A DNA stretch of 64,000 nucleotides from Brachionus plicatilis (lineage: Eukaryota; Rotifera; Eurotatoria; Ploima; Brachionidae): assembly GCA_010279815.1 (NCBI GenBank), contig QEOQ01000508.1:1092254-1156253 (forward strand), read 5' to 3'. Positions 25,528 to 39,964 of the stretch are shown here, piece by piece; position 1 is the stretch's first letter; the number at the start of each line of letters is the position of its first letter. The position numbers and the translations under genes were made by a program. Below the pieces are notes generated by a model. It was not told the origin of the DNA and ran no database searches. It worked only from the letters and a program-made list of their open reading frames with translations.

Positions 25528-26235
25528 AAAATAAAAAATTATTTATGTTTTCTTATTGTTAAAAAGCTAGTTTTAGACACACTTCAGAAGATAAGTTTAA
25601 TGTTAAATAATTTTTATTTAACAAAAATTTAAACTGTTTTTAAATATAAATTGTTTTGAATAAATATTTTTTTCTTCCGTCTTTTTTATCTAATGAAAAT
25701 CAGTTAATTTAAATTTATTCTATTAATTTTATCTGAAATATATAAAATAAGACTTGTAAAGCGAAAATTATTTTTTTTAATTTTAAAACATAAATAATAT
25801 CTTTGATCATTGAACTTAAAATTAAGAAGATTTTTCTTAATAAAACTGTTAACAATTTTCTAATTGATTAGCTATATGAACACTTGTATCCATACGTCAA
25901 ATTATTATGATTAATTGAACTATACTTTTGAAAAATTCAAATAAATAAATTCAATAAATGAGTATTTTATTAGATCAACCTTCTCTTTTATCAATTCATT
26001 CCCGTAATAAAAAAATTCAAAATTTGATAAAGTACTAAAAATTGTTTCAACTTTTTGCTTTTGAGTTTGTAATTTAGTAAAATGTGAAAATTAAAAAAAT
26101 TAAATTAATTCTCATTTGTGAATTTTTCATACCTTTTTGTATGCAATCACTTCTTTTTGTTTAAATTAAGTTTTGTTATATTTCTATTATATCGTTAGTT
26201 CAAAAAAGAATTATTTTCTTGGTTTCTTTAATATA

Positions 26236-26392
26236 CCGTATTCCCTGGTTCGATTGTGCAGCACTAAAAGCTGACATGCAAATAAAACAACAAATTAAAA
26301 ATATTTTAGCATGGGTGAGATGTACTTTGGTACATTGTACAAAAGAAGATAGCTTAGTTAATAGTGCAGGATAATCGAACGAAGGAATACAG
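26236..26392. mobile_element. Short inverted-repeat element with TA target duplication
   Basis: The termini CCGTATTCCCTGGTTCGATT and its imperfect reverse complement (AATCGAACGAAGGAATACAG) bound 157 bp, flanked on both sides by TA. A TA duplication is the hallmark of the Tc1/mariner/pogo group. It has no coding capacity. It shares its ends and a central block with the element at 13037-13180. Confidence 0.65.
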
Positions 26393-29300
26393 TATTATTT
26401 AAAACAAATTAATGTTTATTTAAAAACAAGTTAACTAAGAACAAAATTAAAAAAAATTGTCTATTTATCATCTTGTTCAATTTTAGTTGCAATGATAAAG
26501 ATAAAATTAAAAAAACATTTAAAAATTTTTTTTGAATTTTTTATTGATAAGTGAAAATTATTTTGGAACATTCTATAATTTTATTGATTAATAAACTTAA
26601 TATTTTAATTAAATGACCGATTAATTTTACTTGCATACCATATTTTGATAAACTTACATCAAAAGATCTTAAAAAATACATTTGAAGTATATTGTAATAT
26701 TCTCTCATATAATTATTGTAATTTCCTTGTTGGAGATACTGATTTCTCATAAGCCAAAATAGAACTTATTTTTATCTTAGGCCGCATGATCGAAAGAAAG
26801 GTCTTGGGTCTGAATCAAAATCAAATCTTTATGTTTAATGAAGCAATACAGCTTGAAATTTTGTAAAAATATTAATTTTTTTGAATAATGCATTTGATCC
26901 AGTGCTATGAATTGAATACAAAGAACAATGTAAAATAATTAACCTTTAAAAACTAGATTTAAATGCGGGCTTTAAACAGCTTTAAACATATCTTTGGAGA
27001 ATAAAAAGACAGTCGATGAATTTTATGAAGAAAAATTTCAGAAAAATGTAGTCTGTTAGAAAAAATGGTTTCAAAATTACCTGGAAAAATTAATTTGGCA
27101 TCGTGTCAAACCTAAATTTTTATCATTATCGAAAAATAATCCATTTTTTCAAATTATTTTCTTTAAAGCATTTTTTCTGCTCCTAATTCTTCTGTTAAAG
27201 AGTATTTACAATCTGAATTTGATAATTGGCAGAGTCGAGAATAAAGATAGTCTATTCAAAAAATTATGCTTTACCCATGAAATAAAGACAGATAAAGCAA
27301 TGTAAAAACGCTGTTCAAACCTTATTTTCCCATTTTTTATAACTTTTTTTTGTGTACTAGGGCTATTCAAATTTGTTCAATTTTTTAATTTTTTTTTTAA
27401 ATTTTATGCATCATTACTTTTTGATTTTTAAAAATAAAGTATTAATTAAATTTCTATGCTATTTATTGTTCAAACCTGGTGCATAGGTTGTTTAAGTTTT
27501 AATTAAATAAGCCAGCTTTTTTTGATTAAATAATGCTTCAAGTTCAAAAAAAAAGCTTTATAATTTTTAATTCAATCGAAAAAAAAAAGATTTTCGAACT
27601 TTTTATGACTTTGTTTGCATGTTTTAGTAATCTGGCAAAGTACTTAGAACAAAAATTTAAATTTCTAAGAAATCTAGAAAAACATTTCACATTTTTTGGG
27701 CTTTAGCAAAAATTTTTATTTACAAATTTATATTGAAAAATTGAAAGCAAATATTTATATTATTCAAAAATTTTCCAAATATTCCACTAGCTAAAACATT
27801 CTACAGTTAAATTCTTTTCAGGTCGAAATTTGTTTTTCAAGATTCTGCACAAGTTTAAAACAACACAAATCCAGATAATGTATCCGTAAGCAAGTCCCGG
27901 TTTTTTATGTAAAGCAATTTCAATTCATGCCATAACAATAGCTAGCATTGGATTTATAGAAATGAAAAAACCAACGTGCTAAACACTGAGTTCCGAAAAA
28001 AAGAAAGGAAACGTTGCAATTGAATTGAAAAAAGAATGAACGCAAATAGTTGAAAAATTTATAAACACTGGTGCCATATCGTCAATAAGAGCAATCAACA
28101 ATAAAAGAGGAAAACAAAATTTGTTTAGACAAGAGGAAAAATTAAGATCAAATTTTTATTTAAAAGCATTCATGGCAGTGATAATGAACCAACATTGACG
28201 ACAATGGTATTCAAAAAAAAAAACTGCAATCAGCAAAACAAATAATTAATTAATATATTCATCTGTCTTTTGCTTGTTTTAATTTTTCTTTGTATTAATT
28301 TTTCTAAGAAAATTAAAAAAAATAATAAACAAACTAGATCTTATTAATTGATTCATCCGACAGTGATATTGATATCAAATTTACTAACTAATTAAATTTT
28401 ATATGCTTAATAAATTTATTCATTAGAGTTCGATTATTCTTTGATTAATTTATTCCAACTTGATTAAAACTCCCTTACAAAAAAAACAATCTATTCAAAT
28501 TATTTTAGAGCCTAGAAGAAAAAAGTTGTCTCTAGGGCCAAGAGATTTGGCAAATTTTCCTGGATTTAAGCTCAAGGTTGCAAGCATAGAATCCTTAGAG
28601 CTAATTTAAGCAAAGATTTAGCAATCTTAAGTTTAAATTTAAATTTAAATTTTCTTTAATCAAAGGTCTTTATTAATGAGTTCTCACGCTGTGTAATCGG
28701 TGGTTAAAGAGTAGTTTTTATTCCGGTTGGGCAAATTCTAAATTGCTTTCCGAACTCAAAGAACTATTGACATGTGCTAGTCAATACAGATCGTAATCTA
28801 ATTTGCCTTATGTTTGGCGTATTTTGTGAGAAAATAAAACAAATTTAAAATAATAATTAACAATTTTGTTCAAAGCAATTTTTTTCTAAGACTCTAGAAA
28901 AATTGATTGACTTTAACGCTTCGATAAGCACTTGATCTTAGAGGATTTTTAATTGAGAATTTTTATTTTCTTTTAATTCAAATCCAAATTTTCATCTACC
29001 CACAATAACATTAAATTCACTTTGTACAAAACAAAAATAAATATACTTGAAAGAAAAAAAAAATATTTAAATTTTGATATTAAAAATCTCCATTACCAAG
29101 TTAAAGTTTTGAAATATTAAATTTAAATTGTGAAATTTTTTAATTTTTTTAATTTTTAAATTTGAAAGCTTCTCTTCAAAAATAATTTTACTTTGAAGAT
29201 TATTTTAACAATAATGTTCTAAATGAAAGTAGTTTCTGTCAATGACTTTTCTTTTGCTTATATCACATGGGCATAAAAGACATTTTCATGGGGAACAACA

Positions 29301-31835
29301 TTTGTGAGTCCAACTACTGGAATGCCTTAGACATAAGTCTAATCAACTCAATTTTAACTCAATCAATAACTAAAAAAGAAAAATGATGAATGAAAAACTA
29401 CTCTAAGAAACAATGCGCTTGGTCTTAGAGCGAAGTTTTAAATTATTATTTGTATTTTATTTAAATCGATTTTCTCTAATAGAGTTTGCCATTTGCATAA
29501 ATCTTGGGTCTAAATGATTTCTTAGCTCGATTTGTGGAATTGCAGCTGGAAAATACAAGATTTTGATTTGAACGGATGATTTTGAAAATTTTAGTTGGTA
29601 AAATTTCACTTTGAATACTTTATTAACAGAAGAATTTGTCATTTAATTCGCAAAAGTATTGAGCTAATCTTCTTAATTGTTTTAAAAGTAAAAGCATCAA
29701 TGCTAAAATTTATAAATTTAATCAGGTTTTATTTATAATCAATAGTGTACAATTTGATAAAAGTAAATGAAAATTTTATTTAGTAGTTTTTTCTAATAAA
29801 CTTAAATGAAAGATTACTAGATTTGAAACTAAATATTGAACTAGATTTCAAAAGTATATTGACTTTAAGAACCGGTTTTTTAAAAAATTAAATTAAAGCC
29901 TTTTAAGGTTAAAAAAATTAAGTAGCATTCAAAATTTAAAAAAAGAGCAGAAGCAAATTACTTTTTGTTTAAACTTCAAAGTTTGATAGCTTCATTGTTG
30001 AATGAAATTTTTTTTCAAAAATATATTTTAATATTTACGAATAAATGCTCAGCAAAATTTTAATAAAAAAAAAATTGTATAGGTTGTTTATAAAATTTAA
30101 TAAATAGGATATCATTTTAATAGGATTTTAAAATATTCATTTTAATTTTTTAAATTTCTCATTTTTTCAAGGATCTCTAGAAAATAACGAGATATTATTT
30201 ATTTATAAAAGCTAATATCAAAAGCTTCAAAATTAAACATTTGAACATGATCATTTTAAAAACTATATCGATTAGATTTGGAAAAAAGTGTTTGAAATGT
30301 ATTTTGGTCCTTAGGTCCAATTTCTGGCTCGAAAATAGATTAAATTTATTAAATTTTAATTAAGGGTCAGAGCATGCAATGCCCATGTGAGTAAAAAAAT
30401 GTTTTAAAATAATTTGACTTTGAAATAAATTTTTATTGTTTATTTTAATAAAAAAATAAAAATTGAAATACAAATATTAAAAAATAAAAGAGAATATTTT
30501 AATGGTCATTGATAACGCAGTGAAAAAAATTCATAATAAAATAACAAAAAACAATATAAAAAAATATGCTTACAATTTTAGTTTAAAAAAAATTAATAAA
30601 ATTTTAAGGAAAACCGAAATTGATACGTTTTTCGTCCTCCATATTTTTTGGATATGAAATATTTCATAGATAGTATTTTTGTAGAGGGTCAGATGTGTAA
30701 ATTAATTAATCTCAAATTTGACACTTTTATTATTTTTTTTTAAAAGATTTGAATTAAAATCTTTAACACTATTAAATAAATTCTAAAAAAAAATAATTAT
30801 ACTGAATGAAAAAAGATTTATAAAATTAGAAAATTTCAACTGCTGTAGATGAAAATGATAAGAGATTTTTAAAATCAGTCTCCAAAAATCCTAATGCATA
30901 TTCACGTCAAACGTTTGTAAAGTGCGGATTATTGAATTTAAAATTGTTGAAATGACACAAATACAATAGAACAATCTTTTATGTTTTAAATTATCTTAAG
31001 AAACTATTTTTTATTAAATTTAAATATTAACTTTAGAAAATTTCAAATAAACTATTGTGCTAAACTATCAAAATAAAGCTTTATTTTAGAAAAAAACAAT
31101 TATTCTTTAAGACCAACCAAATAAATTATTTATTACCGATCCATATTATTCAATCAGTAGCAAGGCTCCTAATTTTAAGTCACAAAACAAACATCTATAA
31201 AAAAATGACCTAAAAATAACATGAAGTATTTTTAGATCAAACGTCAATAAGCCGTTCATTAATTCCATTAATAACGTTAGTTGGTCATGTATTTATCTAA
31301 AAAATAAAAATAAAAATAATTTTTTATAATTTTTATTTTATTTCAAGAAACACGTGTTGGGTGATGCAAAAATAATGAAGAAATTGGAAATTAAAATAAA
31401 TCATAAATTTTTGGACAGTTTAAGTTTGTGTGAAAAAATAGCAATGATTTAGATAAAAAAAAGTTTCAAATCACATGCTTGAGATTTCAATCTTTTAGAA
31501 TAAAATAATAGCAAACAAAAACAATGCCTATTTTAATTGGACAGATAATTAGGTCCCAAAAATAAAAATTCTTTTCGCCACTCTTGTCGACCATGTGATC
31601 TTCATGATCACCAAACATGTGATTACTGTCATTTTGCTTGGTTTGAATCCTCATTAATTCTTCATAAAGCAACCACACAAAGGACTAGGCACACCATGAG
31701 GATGCATTTTAATACTTAATACACTGATAATTTTACTTTGCACCTATTCAAAGCTAGCTGGATTAGAAAGAGTTGGGCTTTTCTACTGATCCGACCTAAA
31801 TTTTACAGAATTAGTTCTCAAATCAGAAATGGAAG

Positions 31836-31870
31836 AACATTAAAAGAAATAACAAATTTCTTTTAATGTT
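31836..31870. repeat. Perfect 15-bp inverted repeat, 5-nt loop
   Basis: AACATTAAAAGAAAT is followed by AACAA and then the exact reverse complement of the first arm. There is no T-run or gene next to it that would give it a role. It is recorded as structure only. Confidence 0.55.
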
Positions 31871-32577
31871 AAAGGCCTTGAGTCAATATTTAAATCTTCA
31901 TCTGCCACTAATATTTAATTTATACTATTTAAAAAAAAAAAAGTATCATCTTTGACCGACATGACCATAAATCGCTGATTACAAGCCCAGCAAGATGACA
32001 ATGATCACATAGTGGACAATACGAGATTTTTACAGCTAATTTTATAATTTTAAATTGAAATTCAAAACCCTCTAGGTAAAAATTTAATAAGACTCTTTTT
32101 CTAAATTTTATTTAGAAAAAAAACGAAACAAAATAAATTAAGATCATGTTCATGGCAGAGCTAATTAATTAATTAAATTAGTGATGTAAAGATTATTTTA
32201 ATTTATCAAGATAAAAAAATTGCACGCTATCTAAATATTAATATTTTCGGGGAGCACTTTTATTTGTCTTGTAGGTATTAGAATTTTTTGGACATTCGAA
32301 TTCAAAAATAAATTTAGATTTAGAATTGATTTGAAGTCAAAATTTGAGAGTTTTGTTTGACCATAGGAAAAACATTTTTGCGTGTAATTTTAAGCAAAGA
32401 AGCTTTTTAATTTTTTACAATTTTATTCAGGATGTGCAGAGTGGCTCATTGATAGAAAAATATTTGGATAAATATTTTTGTTGACCATGTCGACACATCG
32501 AATAAAATAATAGTTTAAATATAATCCTAAATAAGGAAAAAGCTTAATTTATTAATTAGTTCGTATAGTAGAAATAG

Positions 32578-32830
32578 TTTATGTGTTAGTGATACAGGCA
32601 CAGGATCAGGGATTCAAATCCATCTGAGGAAGAAAAATCTTACAAATATTTCAGTGGTACGGGACCAATTTTGTAACTCGTTCATCACAAAAAAGGGGAC
32701 CAGTTTCGACTGGGTAATAATTGAGGTGCAGAAGATCAACTCAATGCAGGAACCTTTGTGTTATGCCGGAGTCGTTGCTTAAAAATATTCTGGAAAAAGA
32801 GATGGGCGTCTCACCTATTATCCGCTTGGG
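32578..32830 (+). repeat. GC-elevated segment, possibly an old tRNA-derived repeat
   Basis: This 250-bp stretch is visibly GC-richer than its surroundings. It contains a B-box-like GGATTCAAATCC (near 32610) with a weak A-box-like TAGTGATACAGG only about 15 nt before it, too close for a tRNA gene. It could be a degenerate SINE or the remains of a coding segment. No family was recognised. Confidence 0.2.
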
Positions 32831-33512
32831 TAAAACAGGAATAAATTATTACTTGATTAATTGATTAAAAATTCTCATGTATGGTGCTTAGTTGCCAATC
32901 TTTAATTAACTAACATTAAACTTTATGTAAAAAATGTCTGCTAAATTTTTAGATGGGATTGTGAGGCAGATTTTCAAGTTTCGACGATCTAGATGCATAC
33001 TTAGAAAAGAGTCACAAATTTTCATGTTCACCTCTAACCAATATCGCCGGGACAAATAAATTAAAATTAAAAATTAGATTTTTTTTTATTAATAAAATCA
33101 TTTTTAAAAATAAAAAAATTTTAAATAATAAAAACAAAAAACTTACGATTGTACGAATTTGTTCAAGCACATATTTAGAAAGAGTGATTTTTATTAACAG
33201 GTCTTTGCGATTTGTTGGTCAAAAACGACACATTAATGGTTCACAATAGAAGAAAAATTAAAACAAAAAAAAAATTATTTTTTTTCTGACAACAAAAAAT
33301 ATTTCAAAAAAAAAAAAATAAAAAGTATCTATTATCTGCAATGTGCACTGTTAGCCCAAAAAGTATATACAAAAAAGTTCTATTTGTTTTTTTTTTTTTT
33401 CTTTTTAAATTAAAAATAGACAAAATGGCCACTTTGTCTAAAAATAAAAAATTTTTTTTTGCTCAATTTTCACTTTTTTTTCGCTCTGCTTTTTGTACTG
33501 TCTATTTGAGGC

Positions 33513-34739
<1,227 letters not shown>

Positions 34740-35034
34740 TTATCTTGACGAAAAAGAGAGACACAGTCAGAGTGAGTAGGAAAATGGAAGTAAGAAAGAA
34801 AAAAAAAAGATGAGTTTAATTGAGTTGTTGAATTTTTGCAAGAGAAAACGACTAGAAAAAACAACAAATAATAATTAAGATATTTTTTTTTTCTATTTTG
34901 TTCGTTCTTAGTTGTTGAATTCTTTTTCTCTTTTATTTTTTCTTTTATTTCAATGAGAACAAAAAAATAAAAACAAAATTTCAACAACAACAACAACGTC
35001 GACGACAACTAACTAACTAGCTCACTCATTCACT

Positions 35035-35050
35035 CACACACACACACACA
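35035..35050. repeat. (CA)n microsatellite in SoxB 5' flank
   Basis: Eight CA units follow CACT-type imperfect units. Short AAC and GAC runs lie at about 34983-35008. These simple repeats fall between the SoxB start codon and the CCAAT cluster, probably in the 5' UTR. Confidence 0.7.
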
Positions 35051-35097
35051 ATTATTAAAAAATAGACTATTTATTTCAAACAGAACAAAAAAATCCT

Positions 35098-35197
35098 ATT
35101 GGTTGCATGAGAAAATATTTGATTGGCTACAAATTTGGCACACTGTTTTAAATTAGTCGATTGGCTGCAGTGAAAAGAGTCGATGGGACAAGGGCGG
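35098..35197 (-). promoter_or_regulatory. Likely SoxB core promoter: three CCAAT boxes and a GC box
   Basis: On the gene's strand there are three CCAAT boxes, at 35102-35098, 35126-35122 and 35164-35160. The last two have the extended NF-Y form GCCAATC. A GGGCGG (Sp1/KLF-type) box lies on the plus strand at 35192-35197. They sit 390-490 bp upstream of the SoxB ATG, in DNA where such GC-containing motifs are otherwise rare. Motif identity is direct; binding by NF-Y is inferred. Confidence 0.5.
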
Positions 35198-35859
35198 AGT
35201 CTACTATTTGAAATCTAAAATTATGCTGATTGTTAGGTTGGAATTTTCTATTTCTTTTTATTTTTCTATTTTTGCTGTGACATTTTTATTTTCATCAAAA
35301 TTTAATTAAGGTCTTGTTTTTGTTCAATTTATTGTCGTAATTGACTCATGATTAAAGAATGCACCGGCATTAGACGCGTGCCGAATTGGCACAACAATTC
35401 ATAAAAAGAGAAAAGAGAACAAAAAATCTTCAAGTTCAGACCATTTATTTGTCCACGCTGAGTTTAAAAAAAGAAAAAAAAATTTTTTTGTTGGCGCTCA
35501 TTAGATCAAAAATGAGATATCACATTTCCAATATCAAAATAATTTTATTTCTTCTTATTTTTTTTGTTCAATTAAGAGGATTTTAAATGAGATAAACTTT
35601 GTCTCTTTGAGAATTGAATTGCATGACTTGGAACAAAATAATTAGATATTAGTCAATAGGCCGTGATGTTTTCTCTCTCTTTCTTTTTACATATATTTTT
35701 TTTCATTTAATTTTAATTGATAGTCAAAATTGATCGTTTTGCTAAATATGTTTTTAATTATTTTTGGCAATAAGAAAAAAAAAAAAATTTTTTTTTGATA
35801 AATTTATTTGAGCAACTACAAAATAAAATTTAAATGAGAAAAAAATTGCAAGTTGGATC

Positions 35860-35970
35860 TTATCTGAAAAGTGGCCTTATCTGTATATGCTCGATATGTG
35901 CTTATCTCTCTGGTGGCACTCGAGGAAATTTGCGCCGAGCCGGCTTGTTGGTTTTAAGGCCGAGCCGGCT
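35860..35970. promoter_or_regulatory. Candidate SoxB enhancer: three GATA sites plus a direct repeat
   Basis: Three TTATCT motifs (AGATAA on the other strand; GATA-factor sites) lie at 35860-35865, 35877-35882 and 35902-35907. They are followed by two identical 12-mers GCCGAGCCGGCT at 35934-35945 and 35959-35970, spaced 25 bp start to start. The second is part of the palindrome GAGCCGGCTC. The block is a small GC-richer island about 1.15-1.26 kb upstream of the SoxB start. Confidence 0.4.
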
Positions 35971-36550
35971 CAAGATTTAAACTTGATTTTTATCGATTGA
36001 TGTCGTTTTCTGTTTGAATGAATGAAAATTCGTCAACAACAACAACGAAAAAAAAAAAGAAAAAAATAACTACCAATTTAATACGCACACTTGAGCATAT
36101 TAAACAATCAATTGAGTATTTGTAAATTTCTAATTAGAACTAGACTAAAGACTCCCTTGAAGCCATGCTATTCGCTCAGCAACAAAATTTATTTATATTT
36201 GTTGTTGTCGCTGATTATCTTCCAATTTTGTCTTCTTCTTATTCTTCTTAAGAATGTTCGAGTGCTTTGGCGTCATGCAGGGCTCGAGCACACCAAACAG
36301 AATCGTTTTATTTTTGAATTTAACTTGAGCGAGAACATTTTTATTCCAAAGCATATAAATTGAAATGTTTAAACACAAGGCAAAATGCAAATAAATTCAA
36401 ATTTTAAATATTTATAAAATCAATAATTAATTTGCTTTGGTTCGTTGTTGATATTTTTCTCACTTGAATCGATATTGAGAAAAAAGAGAAATTTTTTATT
36501 TTATTTTTTTTTACTTTGTTTGATTTTCTTTAGATTGTCTCACTGTCTAA

Positions 36551-36799
36551 ATCATCAAGCATAGTCTCTTTTCTGAAACATTAACTATTGGTACAATAGA
36601 TTCGACAAACACTGTTGTATCCATATACCAATTGTTTCCACAGGTCAAGATTCAACATCAACAGAAACCGGCAAGCAAAGTTTCTAGTTCTAAAACACCA
36701 ATTACTGGTACAAGTGGTTCGATAAACATTGTTGAAATGACTGGCACTAGCTTTGTTATTTTTTCAAAAATCTTTTTTTTTTTTCTTCTATTTTTGTAA
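36551..36799 (+). pseudogene. Coding-like Ser/Thr-rich segment, unrecognised
   Basis: One plus-strand frame is open for about 80 codons and reads like a Ser/Thr-rich extracellular linker (SETLTIGTID, SSKTPITGTSG). A second segment at 37238-37432 repeats parts of it (SEKLITGLI, SSKTPTTGT). Neither has an obvious start or convincing splice sites. They may be exons of a mucin-like gene or a decayed duplicate. No function is assigned. Confidence 0.25.
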
Positions 36800-37237
36800 T
36801 AAAAAGACCAAAAAAGCCTAAGCTCCTTCAAACTGTCCACAATTATACCCAAATTATTTTTTCAAAAAATTTTGCCAAAAAAAAGTCATATCTGGCACAT
36901 AGTATTCTAGTGGATACATTGCAGAATTTTCGAACAACTTATATTTGAAGAAAATAAAAAAAAGCAATTCATGAATGACGAAATATTTGATTCTTTCTTT
37001 AAGGCTTTGTTTTCTAAATTTAAGACTCGTATGTGGTAAATAATTTTTTTAATAAGTTAGGATGGCTTTAACTTTATTAGCAGTGTCAAAAAATAAGTGT
37101 TTTATATGTTTGCTTCTTTTTACACTATTTTTGCTCAAATTTCTGGTAATTAAGAAAATAAATTAACTAGAATTTAATCATTGATTAAACAAATAAATCT
37201 ACACCCATTGTGCAACTTCACAAACCCTTTAAACTGA

Positions 37238-37432
37238 GGCACTAAATCATATTTCACTTTTGAAACAAATGTATACGCTGTAGCATGTACAAGTAAAGAT
37301 TCTCCTTCTGAAAAATTAATTACTGGTTTAATAGTTAAAATTATAACTACTGTAATAACTGAAACTATAAAGATTGTTTCAGCACGTCAAGTTTCAACAT
37401 CATCAAAAACACCAACTACTGGTACAATATAA
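37238..37432 (+). pseudogene. Second copy of the Ser/Thr-rich coding-like segment
   Basis: The plus-strand frame opens after a TGA at 37235-37237 and closes at TAA 37430-37432. It begins GTKSYFTFETNVYAVACTSK and ends with SSKTPTTGT, shared in altered form with 36551-36799. The shared motifs occur in the same order in both segments, about 650 bp apart. This suggests a tandem repeat of a protein-coding unit that is now decayed or split among exons. Confidence 0.25.
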
Positions 37433-38901
37433 AATACATAATTTTTTATTTTGATTTTTCAAATTATTCAACAGGAGAGTAAGTTCAAAGTATGCTTTAT
37501 GTTTAAATTGGACCTATATGATCTTTAAAAGAGTTAGAGGTTCGCTAGACGTTTTTGGGACAGTTATTTACCAACTTATTTTCTCATTTAGAGTTAAATA
37601 ACTGACCAATATTGACAAAGAAATTGATCCATCAAAGCATTGATTGCATTAAAACATTAAAACTGTTGTTACTGATTATTCCATTATCATTATCATGATA
37701 CAAATGAATATGTCCTTGATCTCAATATATTAAAAATCAACACGTGGCGCAAAATTTTCAGTGGTCAAAATAAGACAGTTTACATCATTCATTCTGACAT
37801 TACAAGAGTATTTAGAGAGAAATAGAGAGAAGCAGCCTGGATCAATCCTTCAACTTGAAAAGACAATGTTAGTAATTCAACTGTTATTGATTAAACAACT
37901 GAATTTGCATTTTAAATATTGAATGAATTGAAAACTCTCAATAAATACATAATAAATCATTTTTGAAATAAAATTTAATTTAAAATTAATCTAAAATTTT
38001 TTAAATATTCATTAAATTTGGCATCATATTGGACTGTGAGTTTTGAGGGCACCAAGAGTTTAGTGATTAATGAAGCGAAATAAACACTATTTTTTATAAA
38101 TTATCGATCCGATGCCATATTGACAATTTCAAATGGCGAATATTTTCTTATGGCAAAAGTTGTACGTCTAGAAAATCTTCGTAGAGTATGTTTACCTCAT
38201 AGAAGGTGTTTTAGAAGCACTTAATCCTCTAGTTTATTTGTAGAGCTTAGAAATGATAAGCAAATTATCTTTATGTTGTTGTTCTATTTACTAGATAATT
38301 TGAAACCGTGAGAGAACGCATTAATGAGTGAAAGCTAAACTTGGCGATTGTACAAGATGGTAAATAGTAAGTTTGAACAAACCAAAATATATCGGAAAAC
38401 AATATTGTTTTAATATGTGAATTAAAAACTAATTTTAAGAGTAAATAAAATTAAAGTTTTTTTTTTTATTTTTTTGCGTATTTTTTTTTTGATTTGATTT
38501 GGTTTATCAACAAATCAACAAAACACTTGAACAAATACAAACAATTAATTCAAACACAATTTGAACGATTCAAGTTTTTTTTTTAATTCTAGATTTCTTA
38601 AATGAAAAATACCTCCACTGTTTATCATTCTCGCATCAAGAAAAAGAAAAAAAAAAGAACAAATTCTTTCAAGCAAATTAATAATTTAATTAAATTAAAA
38701 ATAAATAATTATTAAAAAGAGGAAAAAAATTAATTTTCAAATGCACAATTTCTAGATTCAGCTTACTGATTTGATTTTCATAAATTTTATTTCAATTTGA
38801 TTAAAGAAAAAAAAATCGAGATCAATCTCAAGTGGAGCCAATTGAGCATGAAGCATTTCAAATTAGTCAGATTATCAGGATTAGAATCAATAGCGCTTTA
38901 A

Positions 38902-38990
38902 AGACAAGATCAGCATCAAGAACCAGCAGTCTATACATTTAATCAAGCTCAAGTTGAAGAAAGATTTAGTGAGATGAGAGGTGAGTAGAA
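38902..38990 (+). other. Possible isolated exon, unrecognised
   Basis: An acceptor-like TTTAAAG precedes a frame reading DQHQEPAVYTFNQAQVEERF then SEMR, which ends at a strong donor GTGAGT. The peptide looks like real coding sequence, but I find no partner exons and no family match. Confidence 0.2.
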
Positions 38991-39964
38991 CTGAAAAGCC
39001 CACCTATCCACTTGAACATTTAAACTGATTTATCCGATGTATTTTGTTTAATAAATCATTTAAAAATGGACCATAAATCATGTGCATGTAATTGCTCGTC
39101 AACTAGCTTGGACATTCGAGCATTGTTGGGCACAGTGCCTGTTTGGTCAGTATTTGTCTAAGAAAATCTAAATGTGCATACAAAACTTTTGATTGAGCTT
39201 CATTGAACGTGATAAATCTTAAGTTGTTATTTTTGAGACTAGAAGTTTTTATTTTGTCATTAATAAAATCCAACCAAAACATGTCACTTAAATAGAAATT
39301 AAAAAACACATATATATATATAAATTTTATTATTTGAATTTAAAAAAAATAGTTTTTAATTGTTAATTAAAATGATAGGTATTGTAGGGATTTTTTTTAT
39401 GAGTGCTTGAAATAATATTTGACATGGAGGCCTAGTTTTTTTGTTGTATGTTGTTGTTGGTGCATTCTTTTTAGATGACAAAATAAATCATTTTAGAGCA
39501 AATAATCTACACTTTGGTCAAGTGTGATTCGAGAAGAAATTTATGGCCAACGTTTGTTTGCGTTGTTTTTTTTGTTGTTGATCACGTTGCTCATCGATTT
39601 TCGATTAATCGATTGGAGTGAAAAGCGATTTTTAATTTGATAATTTCGAGCTGTGTCCTCGATTGTTTGATTTGAGTCTTGGAAGCGGATTAGTTCTGAA
39701 AAACAGCATGCTTGGAGTAAATCTTTAGCTTGTTTAATTGACGTACATTTTTGATCTTTATGTCTGCTGTACGCTCCTTGAATGTTATTAATTGCTTGAG
39801 CAAAAGTGCTTTTAATCTACTTCTAATAAACCAATTGAACGGCCAAAAATCGATAATTTCCATAGCAAACAGATTGCTTCTAATTCTATTTCTACGGTGC
39901 AATCTTTAAATTGATCATTAGTTTTATCAAACATTTCTAAAACTAAACTAAATTGTTCTAAATT

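Larger units (their letters stand above)
25528..33512. other. Gene-poor 8 kb between NKRF-like gene and SoxB
   Basis: Apart from the elements listed separately (26236-26392, 31836-31870, 32578-32830), I find no gene here. Short minus-strand open frames at 26541-26750, 29457-29642 and 31487-31678 have partly protein-like composition but match no family I recognise and lack clear splice context. A segment near 27.95-28.2 kb reads as broken coding-like pieces on the plus strand, with stops in every frame. It may be an old transposon. Confidence 0.5.

Noticed and set aside
32600..32625. tRNA gene suggested by GGATTCAAATCC
   Set aside because: The A-box-like motif is only about 15 nt away and no acceptor or anticodon stem can be drawn. 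At most it is a relic of a tRNA-derived repeat.
39103..39902. Two minus-strand frames (39103-39309, 39690-39902) as parts of one gene
   Set aside because: Composition is partly protein-like, but the joins do not follow splice consensus and no domain is recognisable.
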